The position numbers and the translations under genes are program-made. Shown piece after piece: positions 16,201 through 21,552 of a DNA stretch of 23,906 nucleotides (position 1 is its first letter; each line of letters starts with the position of its first letter). Source of the stretch: CAVXDP01 sp964562925 (GTDB lineage: Archaea; Thermoproteota; Bathyarchaeia; 40CM-2-53-6; CAVXDP01); NCBI GenBank assembly GCA_964562925.1, contig CAZLVF010000020.1:1-23906 (forward strand), written 5' to 3'. A model generated the notes under the pieces. The model saw only the letters and a list, made by a program, of their open reading frames with translations. It did no database searches and was not told the origin of the DNA.

Positions 16201-16857
16201 GCGCAAAGTCAGCCACGACAACTGCCATGCCCATTTCCGTTCCGCCAGCTGACCGGATTGGTCCTGCGAAGTATATTGCTAGGTACCGGGACCGGTCGGG
16301 GTTTATCTTCTCCTTGATACTGTTTATGCCCTCGATCGGAGCCACCGTCACGCCTTCGTCCAAGATGGCAAGTGCGGATCTAATAGCCTGCTCTGCCGCT
16401 GAGATCCCCTCCTGATTGAACCTACCGTAGACAATCTCTTCTGCGACCTTGAACGCGACCTCCTCGCGCGGCATGAGTTTGGAAAGCTCACGTATCCTCG
16501 CAGCAACTGCAGTAGGCCCAACCGATTTTTCGACACGTTCGGCAAGGTCTACTGTAACAACGGACTCAGGTCGAAGCTCCGGGTCTAATCCNNNNNNNNN
16601 NNNNNNNNNNNNNNNNNNNNNNNNNNNNNNNNNNNNNNNNNNNNNNNNNNNNNNNNNNNNNNNNNNNNNNNNNNNNNNNNNNNNNNNNNNNGTTCGGCAA
16701 GGTCTACTGTAACAACGGACTCAGGTCGAAGCTCCGGGTCTAATCCCTTTGTCCGCGCCCTTCTCGCTAACTCAAACTGCTCGTTGAAGGCTCCCTCCAA
16801 CCGCGCATAGTAGCCTATCATATTGCTCGGCAACCGATCCAAGCTGAACACCGACAT
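13265..16857 (-). CDS. polC: DNA polymerase D large (catalytic) subunit DP2, interrupted by a false assembly gap
   Basis: The catalytic subunit of the archaeal replicative polymerase PolD. As written it is broken by 100 Ns (16592-16691). The 55 bases before and after the Ns are identical, and collapsing 155 bases restores one frame of 1145 residues (ATG 16857), the normal length. In this numbering: N-terminal LAERVEKSVGPTAVAARIREL (about 53-76), AGPIRSAGGTE (146-156), zinc clusters with cysteines at 652/655/664/667 and 677/680/689/692, catalytic DCDGDED (894-900), and a third zinc pair-of-pairs (1063/1066/1079/1082). The extreme C terminus QLVLGDFA resembles a PCNA-binding PIP box lacking the second aromatic. 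No intein is present. A TATA element lies at 16904-16912. Confidence 0.95.
16537..16591. repeat. 55-bp direct repeat copy 1 flanking the N run
   Basis: These 55 bases, inside the DP2 gene, are repeated without mismatch at 16692-16746 on the other side of the Ns. Two contig ends that overlap but were joined with a fixed 100-N spacer give this pattern. It should not be read as a biological repeat. Confidence 0.93.
16592..16691. other. 100-N scaffold gap (spurious)
   Basis: Exactly 100 Ns, a conventional unknown-gap size. The flanking 55-bp identity and the restored DP2 frame show that nothing is missing here. Confidence 0.93.
16692..16746. repeat. 55-bp direct repeat copy 2 flanking the N run
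   Basis: Second copy of the contig-end overlap. It encodes the DP2 residues ending in ...RPESVVTVDLAE. The copies encode the same amino acids and only one belongs in the genome. Confidence 0.93.
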
Positions 16858-16885
16858 GACGAGTTCTTTCGCCAGTAATGAACGT

Positions 16886-16895
16886 GACGTACGTC
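16886..16895. promoter_or_regulatory. Palindrome GACGTACGTC at the DP2 promoter
   Basis: A perfect 10-bp palindrome between the DP2 TATA element (16904-16912, TAATATTTA on the reverse strand) and the expected transcript start near 16882. A repressor here would block transcription. It shares GTGACGT with the 12-bp palindromes at 18105 and 18239, but by length it could be chance. Confidence 0.3.
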
Positions 16896-16903
16896 CTGCC
16901 GCG

Positions 16904-16912
16904 TAAATATTA
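16904..16912 (-). promoter_or_regulatory. TATA-like box for the DP2 gene
   Basis: TAATATTTA on the reverse strand, flanked by CGTAA and TTACG arms, about 47 bases before ATG 16857, giving a leader of about 25 bases. Confidence 0.45.
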
Positions 16913-16957
16913 CGACAAAAGGTCTGATAAGAATATCAAGCTTCGAGACGGAATCTT

Positions 16958-17230
16958 TCATGGAGTCTTTGCAATCTGATCACGTCGCTCCGTTGATTGG
17001 GATCTTGAATAGTACCTGTCAGTGAAGCTACAGTAGATATCGACCATATCAAAAGAGGGAGGTACGTCGATCTCTTCTTTCAGCCCGCATGATGCACATT
17101 TGATTCTTGCCCTTCCAGTTGCTTTGGATGTCGAAACCTTCACCGCGTCTTGGCTGCAGCTCGGGCAGGTGAAAACTGTAGGAAGCTTCTTTTTCACTAC
17201 CTTGATTACACGCCTGCGGCGTCTCCCCAA
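16958..17230 (-). CDS. Elf1-family zinc-ribbon transcription elongation factor
   Basis: A 90-residue homologue of eukaryotic Elf1, which binds RNA polymerase during elongation. The protein opens with the diagnostic basic run GRRRRRVIKVVKKKLPTVF, followed by a zinc ribbon with CPSC (C22, C25) and CASC (C45, C48), and the conserved VDIYCSFTDRYY segment. TTG 17230 was chosen over TTG 17236 because a strong GGAGGT (plus-strand 17237-17242) ends six bases before 17230 but directly abuts 17236; starting at 17230 also gives the canonical M-G-R-R-R-R N terminus. A TTTAAA box near 17289-17296 may be the promoter. The region 17231-17512 holds this promoter and no other gene that I can support. Confidence 0.93.
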   Translation of the reverse strand: MGRRRRRVIKVVKKKLPTVFTCPSCSQDAVKVSTSKATGRARIKCASCGLKEEIDVPPSFDMVDIYCSFTDRYYSRSQSTERRDQIAKTP

Positions 17231-17512
17231 ACACAAACCTCCAAAGCTTGATTGTAGGCTTCTCGGACAAGACTCGAACTATCACTCCTTTAAACATGAT
17301 GTGTCCGAACACAGAGTCGTTGACTTCATGTTCGGTCGCCACATGTGAACGCACTACGACTGTGAAGTTTGGGATGAGAAGTTGTTCTGATGACGTGGTT
17401 AGGGGGGAGTCCTCCGAGGCAATGCAAATGATTTGCAGTCGTCACCTCAAACGTAGAGAACGGAGCAGACTTCCCACTCAATCCGAACCGAGGACAATCG
17501 CCATTCTTCAAT

Positions 17513-18109
17513 GTGTCCACGCTGATATCGTGGTATGGTTACTCGAACCACCCGTCTAAGGCAGACAACCCTTTATCTGAGCGCTCCGAATACGAAACTG
17601 TATCAGAGGCGCCGTCGGCCTTGTCATACGATCCGAGCCATGAAGTCTTTCCCAGAAAGTCTCTGAAACAGACATTAAACGACCCAATTGTGAAAATTCT
17701 AGTCGAAGAAAGCAATCTAACACCAATTCAATTCCAAACGTTCCTAATCTATCAGATTATCAAGAGAAACAAGGACGAAGGAAGAGATTTGGAATGGGTA
17801 CCAAATATTCGAGTAGACAAAGCTGAGATTAGTCGTGGATCTTTCAAGAGAACGTTAGATCAAGCTGTTAAGAACATAATTCGGTCGATCTACACCGTGT
17901 TCCTATTGGGATATGTGGGGATCTTCGACAGTCCTACCTTGGAGCCGTTCATTGAAGTGTCAGGCGAGATAAGGTCTTACTTGGAACGCTTACGATCTGC
18001 AGATAGACAGCTGAATAGTGAGAGTACCCAGACAATCATGATTCTTTGTGAGGAGCTAAGGAAGGTCATCGAGAACTTGGCCAGAGTGAAGAAATTTGGA
18101 AGGTTGTGA
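17513..18109 (+). CDS. Protein of unknown function (198 aa) with a helical DNA-binding-like core
   Basis: I cannot assign a family name. The first 45 residues are Ser/Pro-rich and probably disordered. The core (about 50-145: TLNDPIVKILVEESNLTPIQFQTFLIYQII, later AEISRGSFKRTLDQAVKNIIRSIYTVFLLGYVGIFD) is helical and has a helix-turn-helix look; similar unnamed proteins seem to occur in related archaea, from memory only. The tail is a long amphipathic helix. The start is GTG 17513; a start closer to the core is possible. Its stop codon lies inside the first TGTGACGTCACA palindrome. The next gene on the same strand is the membrane winged-helix protein, which suggests a functional link. Confidence 0.7.
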   Translation: MSTLISWYGYSNHPSKADNPLSERSEYETVSEAPSALSYDPSHEVFPRKSLKQTLNDPIVKILVEESNLTPIQFQTFLIYQIIKRNKDEGRDLEWVPNIRVDKAEISRGSFKRTLDQAVKNIIRSIYTVFLLGYVGIFDSPTLEPFIEVSGEIRSYLERLRSADRQLNSESTQTIMILCEELRKVIENLARVKKFGRL

Positions 18110-18116
18110 CGTCACA
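18105..18116. promoter_or_regulatory. Palindrome copy 1, TGTGACGTCACA
   Basis: A perfect 12-bp palindrome that contains the stop codon of the 17513 gene. An identical copy lies at 18239-18250, 134 bases away. Two exact copies of a 12-mer so close together are unlikely by chance and suggest a dimeric DNA-binding protein. Confidence 0.6.
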
Positions 18117-18228
18117 TGGGTCACGAACCGGCTACATGCTCCAGCGGTCTCAACTTGACATGGATACACAGCGAAAAGTATGTTGAAGTGGGCAGAAGTG
18201 CATAAGTCGCGGCTGCATGTCTACAAGG

Positions 18229-18236
18229 CTTATAAC
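18229..18236 (+). promoter_or_regulatory. TATA-like box for the membrane winged-helix gene
   Basis: CTTATAAC sits about 35 bases before ATG 18268 and predicts a transcript start near 18259, only nine bases before the start codon. Confidence 0.5.
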
Positions 18237-18238
18237 TT

Positions 18239-18250
18239 TGTGACGTCACA
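18239..18250. promoter_or_regulatory. Palindrome copy 2, TGTGACGTCACA, between TATA box and start
   Basis: Identical to the copy at 18105-18116. It lies three bases after the TATA-like box and just before the predicted transcript start, the classical position of an archaeal repressor operator. The encoded winged-helix protein itself is the obvious candidate to bind it (autoregulation), but this is inference. Confidence 0.62.
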
Positions 18251-18267
18251 GCGTCCGACGACGCGTC

Positions 18268-18942
18268 ATGACGCTATCACAAGGCTTCCTGCTGGTCATC
18301 GGCTCTGCCATCATATCCTCGGTCATTATGTTCGCAAGCGCTTGGACTCTCAAGCGGAGGGTGGAGGAGTACAGAGACGCTCGGACGGTTGTGAAAGCAG
18401 TCATCACAACTTACAATGGGAGGCTAGCACATCAAGAGGAAGGACGTAAGACCATGTCAATGGAGCTGGACCGATTGAGAGTGTTATATGAGAAACTCCA
18501 AGAACGGCAGGACGGGTTCGAAGAGATGTGCAAGAAAGCAGGGATTGTAACCTCAGACCTAGGTCAAGCGCTCAGAGACGCTTCGATGAGTATGAGAAGT
18601 CTTACCGAATCCGTACGAGCTATACAAGAGAGTTGGTCGACGGTTGGGTTGGCAAAGAGACCGACAACCACGCTGGAAACGTCCCTCGACAGAAGCCGTG
18701 AAGCCACGTCGACAGAGATCCGTGCTTTACAAATATTGGCTACTGAGGGGCCCAAAACCTCACCACAGCTCTATGAGAGAGTTGGAAGGTCGAGGGAACA
18801 TTTCGCGAGGCTGATGAAGCGACTGTACGAACGAGGATATGTGGACAGAGACAGATCTAAACTGCCTTTCCTGTACAAGATCAACGGGAACATATTGGAC
18901 AAAGTGTTACGAGAGCCGAACCCACCCCACAGCTTCCACTGA
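18268..18942 (+). CDS. Membrane-anchored winged-helix protein with coiled coil
   Basis: A 224-residue protein in three parts. Residues 7-28 (FLLVIGSAIISSVIMFASAWTL) form one N-terminal transmembrane helix. Residues 30-145 are a long charged helical region with heptad-like spacing (RRVEEYRDARTVVKAV, MELDRLRVLYEKLQERQDGFEEM), probably a coiled coil. Residues 147-218 form a MarR-like winged helix (STEIRALQILATEGPKTSPQLYERVGRSREHFARLMKRLYERGYVDRDRS). The membrane anchor plus DNA-binding domain suggests a tethered regulator, or tethering of DNA near the origin that overlaps its 3' end. The ATG 18268 leader is very short. No close named family is recognised. Confidence 0.82.
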   Translation: MTLSQGFLLVIGSAIISSVIMFASAWTLKRRVEEYRDARTVVKAVITTYNGRLAHQEEGRKTMSMELDRLRVLYEKLQERQDGFEEMCKKAGIVTSDLGQALRDASMSMRSLTESVRAIQESWSTVGLAKRPTTTLETSLDRSREATSTEIRALQILATEGPKTSPQLYERVGRSREHFARLMKRLYERGYVDRDRSKLPFLYKINGNILDKVLREPNPPHSFH

Positions 18943-18944
18943 AG
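18921..18944 (-). promoter_or_regulatory. Origin recognition box-like element (reverse)
   Basis: On the reverse strand: CTTCAGTGGAAGCTG followed by TGGGGTGGG. It overlaps the last codons of the membrane winged-helix gene. The G string points away from the intergenic centre, opposite to the forward element. Confidence 0.62.
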
Positions 18945-18964
18945 GCCCCGAGGCCAGCATGATC

Positions 18965-18976
18965 CTGTCATGACAG
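18965..18976. repeat. 12-bp palindrome CTGTCATGACAG followed by TTTT
   Basis: A perfect palindrome 23 bases after the stop of the membrane winged-helix gene, with a T4 run directly after it. It may act as a transcription terminator, or be part of the origin. Confidence 0.45.
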
Positions 18977-19091
18977 TTTTGTAGCTTCCACTCGAGCTTC
19001 CTTTAGCAAATGATTTAGATGCCAAGGAACGTCCACCTACCACGGGCTATTCAGTTTCTTACCTCTCACCACACAACCCTTACGATGCACA

Positions 19092-19115
19092 CTCCAATGG
19101 AAACGGAGGGGTGGG
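19092..19115 (+). promoter_or_regulatory. Origin recognition box-like element (forward)
   Basis: CTCCAATGGAAACGGA followed by GGGGTGGG. Of the two elements this is the closer to the published ORB consensus as I recall it. It lies 119 bases before the cdc6 start and its G string points toward cdc6. Confidence 0.72.
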
Positions 19116-19188
19116 ATTTTCGGCCATGTCGTGAAGTCAGCTACCTCCATTTTTCTGCTGTGTTCCATACCTTTTCCTGTACAAGAAT

Positions 19189-19196
19189 CCTTATAG
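19189..19196 (+). promoter_or_regulatory. TATA-like box for cdc6
   Basis: CCTTATAG about 40 bases before ATG 19234, predicting a leader of about 15 bases that contains GAAGGT as a possible ribosome-binding site. Confidence 0.45.
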
Positions 19197-19233
19197 CCGC
19201 ACTGTCGACCCCACGCGTCCTGAAGGTCCGGGC

Positions 19234-20481
19234 ATGTCCACCACGAGAGCACTGAGTGCAGCCTTTGACACTTTCTTAAGCGGTAGCAAGATCTTTCTCA
19301 ACCGGGATCTGCTCAGGCACGACTACGTTCCCGATGCGCTTCCACATAGACACGCCCAGATCGGTAGGTTGGGCGGCATACTAGCCCCCTCACTCGGACA
19401 ATCTAAAGTCTCCAACGTGCTTATCTATGGAAAGACCGGAACTGGGAAAACAGCGGTCACCAGATTCGTGCTTAACAAACTCGAGGAGAAGGCAGCCGAG
19501 GTAGGAGCTCCCGTCCACACCTTATACGTCAACTGCCGCCTCACCGGCACAAACTACAGGGTTCTCGCGCACCTTTGCAAGGCTATACGAGTCTCAGTGC
19601 CTTTTACAGGTGTCGCAGTTGCGGAGATTCTTGATCGTTTTCGAGAAGCCCTAAACAAGAAACGAAGGATGCTCATCGTCGCCCTTGATGAGGTTGACTC
19701 TCTTGTCAAGATCCGGGAGGAGGACAACCTTCTGTACGAACTCACGAGGATAAACGAGAGTTTAGACGGTAGCTGGGTAGGGTTAGTTGGCATCTCCAAC
19801 GACTTACACTTCAAAGACTTCCTGGATCCCCGCGTGCTAAGCTGCCTGAGCGAGGAGGAGGTCGTCTTCAAACCCTACCTAGCCGACGAGCTCTACAATA
19901 TCTTGATAGATAGGACCAGATCCGCCTTTGTGCAGGGCGCTCTAGGCGACTCGTCACTACGACTATGCGCTGCGTTGGCCGCCGGAGAACACGGAGACGC
20001 CAGAAGAGCGTTGGATCTCCTGAGAGTGTCCGGTGAACTTGCCGAGAGGGAGGGGGCATCCGAGGTGGGCGAGGAACATGTCAGATCCGCGGAACGGAAA
20101 ATTGAGTACGATCGTGTCTCGGAAGCCCTGGCATCCCTTCCGCTTCACTCTAGGATAGTCGTCATAGGGATGCGCATACTGGGAGGCCGTTTCCCCGAGG
20201 GGGCTATTACAGGAGACCTATACGATCTGTATAGGGAACTATGCCGCAAGGTCGATATCGAACCCCTAACGCAAAGAAGAGTGAGTGCTATCGTCAACGA
20301 GTTAGACATAATGGGCGTTGCCAATGCAAGGGTTGTCAACTTTGGCCGCTACGGAAGAACGAAGAAGATACGACTGGGGGTTGACGGAACACTCATCGCC
20401 CAAACGTTCTCTCAGGACGGGTCGATCGGACACCTCCTCTCACATATCCCCACATCGATTCGACGCAAGACCCTCCGTTAG
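19234..20481 (+). CDS. cdc6: Orc1/Cdc6 replication initiator
   Basis: A 415-residue AAA+ initiator that binds origin recognition boxes and loads the MCM helicase. Visible: the pre-AAA segment IFLNRDLLRHDYVPDALPHR with the initiator-specific lead-in, Walker A GKTGTGKT (66-73), Walker B LIVALDEVDSL (147-157), sensor I GISND (186-190), an initiator-specific helix region, sensor II within GEHGDARRALDLLR, and a C-terminal winged helix from about 290. The length is normal. It begins 119 bases after the forward ORB-like element, so it probably recognises the adjacent origin and its transcription may be affected by binding there. Its 3' end overlaps the next gene. Confidence 0.95.
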   Translation: MSTTRALSAAFDTFLSGSKIFLNRDLLRHDYVPDALPHRHAQIGRLGGILAPSLGQSKVSNVLIYGKTGTGKTAVTRFVLNKLEEKAAEVGAPVHTLYVNCRLTGTNYRVLAHLCKAIRVSVPFTGVAVAEILDRFREALNKKRRMLIVALDEVDSLVKIREEDNLLYELTRINESLDGSWVGLVGISNDLHFKDFLDPRVLSCLSEEEVVFKPYLADELYNILIDRTRSAFVQGALGDSSLRLCAALAAGEHGDARRALDLLRVSGELAEREGASEVGEEHVRSAERKIEYDRVSEALASLPLHSRIVVIGMRILGGRFPEGAITGDLYDLYRELCRKVDIEPLTQRRVSAIVNELDIMGVANARVVNFGRYGRTKKIRLGVDGTLIAQTFSQDGSIGHLLSHIPTSIRRKTLR

Positions 20482-21049
20482 GTATGTCGGGGTCGATGAC
20501 GGGCGGTTCGACTCTCAACGCCCCAAGCGCCGGAGAAAAGGCAAAGCTCTCCTCGTGGCTGTTCTACTCGAAGACCATAGGATAGTCGCGCTACGAGTAG
20601 GAAAGGTAACGCTGGATGGAATGGACGCAACGGCAACCCTTCGCCGGATTCTTAAGGGCCTTGAGTTCGACGCCATCTTTCTTAGCGGGATTTCATTCGC
20701 CGGTTTCAATCTAATCGACCCTCACAGAATCCACGCCACACACAGGAAACCTATGATCATAATCTCGGGCAGCCAGCCAGACAACCGCTCCGTGAGGAAC
20801 GCCCTTAGACTCCACTTCAAGGATTGGGAGACCAGATGGGCGATCATACAGAAACTTGGAGTGATTCACCAAGTGCGGAGCTCCCCAGTAGAACCGGCAC
20901 TTTTCTTTGAGAGCGTTGGGACATCCCCGCGAAATGCACGAAGACTGATTAAAGACTCCGCGAAGCTCAGCAGGCTCCCCGAACCAGTCAGAGTTGCGAG
21001 TTTAGTTGCAAAAGGTCTAAGCAATAGAGGAAGAGAGCATACTCACTAG
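20381..21049 (+). CDS. DUF99-family protein
   Basis: A DUF99 protein, an archaeal family with a fold related to endonuclease V but of unproven function. Signatures: RYVGVDDGRF near the N terminus, RVGKVTLDGMDATATLRRIL, AIFLSGISFAGFNLIDPHRIH, KPMIIISGSQPDNRSVRNAL, and the terminal LPEPVRVASLVAKGLSNRG. The domain starts about 35 residues after TTG 20381, which I take as the likeliest start (222 residues). Earlier TTG 20318 and ATG 20324 are also possible. All of them overlap the end of cdc6 by about 100 bases or more, so the genes are translationally coupled. Whether it acts in DNA repair at the origin locus is inference. Confidence 0.8.
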   Translation: MTEHSSPKRSLRTGRSDTSSHISPHRFDARPSVRYVGVDDGRFDSQRPKRRRKGKALLVAVLLEDHRIVALRVGKVTLDGMDATATLRRILKGLEFDAIFLSGISFAGFNLIDPHRIHATHRKPMIIISGSQPDNRSVRNALRLHFKDWETRWAIIQKLGVIHQVRSSPVEPALFFESVGTSPRNARRLIKDSAKLSRLPEPVRVASLVAKGLSNRGREHTH

Positions 21050-21091
21050 CCAAGAACCACGTTACACCTCCGCGCACACGCATGAAATATC

Positions 21092-21099
21092 TTAAAAAT
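21092..21099 (+). promoter_or_regulatory. TATA-like box for the zinc-ribbon membrane protein
   Basis: TTAAAAAT lies about 27 bases before GTG 21123, suggesting a leaderless GTG start or a 12-base leader before ATG 21135. Confidence 0.5.
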
Positions 21100-21122
21100 G
21101 AAACTCAGTACAACTAGTAGGT

Positions 21123-21551
21123 GTGGGTGATTCCATGCCCTACTGTCACCAGTGTCAAAAGGACTTTCAGGCATCTCCTCCATGCCCACAATGTGGCCTT
21201 CCACTAGTTCCGAGAGCAACGGCTGGCTTTGGCGTATCCATCACGGCGGGAGCGATAGTTCTGATCAGTGCCCTTCTCACATTGATCTTCTTTCCTGTAG
21301 TTGCCTTCTTCCTATCTCTGCTGGGGCTAGGTTTTCTCACAGGGTTAGGCATAATACTAGTGATGGTTGGACTCGTCTGTGGGGTTCTCATGATGATCGG
21401 CGCGGCGCTCATATACATTCCTGGAAAGGAAGCCGCTGGCGCAGCGCTTGTGCTGCTCTTCTCGATAGTGAGCATCGTAGTCTTAGGCGGATTTATTGTC
21501 GGGATAACAATGGGGATCGTTGGGGCAGCTCTAGGCTTTGCGAAGAAGTAG
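21123..21551 (+). CDS. Zinc-ribbon multi-span membrane protein
   Basis: A 142-residue protein with an N-terminal zinc ribbon half (YCHQCQKDFQASPPCPQCG, four cysteines in two CXXC pairs) followed by about four hydrophobic helices: ITAGAIVLISALLTLIFF, VAFFLSLLGLGFLTGLGIIL, MVGLVCGVLMMIGAALIYI, and ALVLLFSIVSIVVLGGFIVG. The ribbon faces the cytoplasm if the first helix exits outward. Such zinc_ribbon plus transmembrane proteins are common in archaea and have no defined function. The start is GTG 21123 if leaderless, else ATG 21135. It ends one base before the convergent PolD small-subunit gene. Confidence 0.78.
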   Translation: MGDSMPYCHQCQKDFQASPPCPQCGLPLVPRATAGFGVSITAGAIVLISALLTLIFFPVVAFFLSLLGLGFLTGLGIILVMVGLVCGVLMMIGAALIYIPGKEAAGAALVLLFSIVSIVVLGGFIVGITMGIVGAALGFAKK

Positions 21552-21552
21552 G

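Larger units (their letters stand above)
18921..19233. other. Candidate replication origin (ORB-type) upstream of cdc6
   Basis: Two origin-recognition-box-like elements in opposite orientation flank about 150 bases: a reverse-strand copy at 18921-18944 and a forward copy at 19092-19115. They agree at 19 of 24 positions, including TGGAA and the terminal GGGGTGGG. They match the archaeal ORB layout of a TCCAnTGGAAAC-like core followed by a G string. A ten-base partial copy (AGTGGAAGCT on the reverse strand, 18983-18992) and a 12-bp palindrome (18965-18976) lie between. The region ends at orc1/cdc6, the usual arrangement of archaeal origins. No strongly AT-rich unwinding element is seen; the slightly AT-rich stretch is 19000-19020. 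Confidence 0.7.

Noticed and set aside
16449..16857. Frameshift or pseudogene in the DP2 gene
   Set aside because: The apparent frame change is fully explained by the duplicated 55-bp contig ends and the 100-N spacer.
17326..17559. Small overlapping frames on both strands before the 17513 gene
   Set aside because: No start signals, no domain character, and they overlap the Elf1 promoter region or each other.
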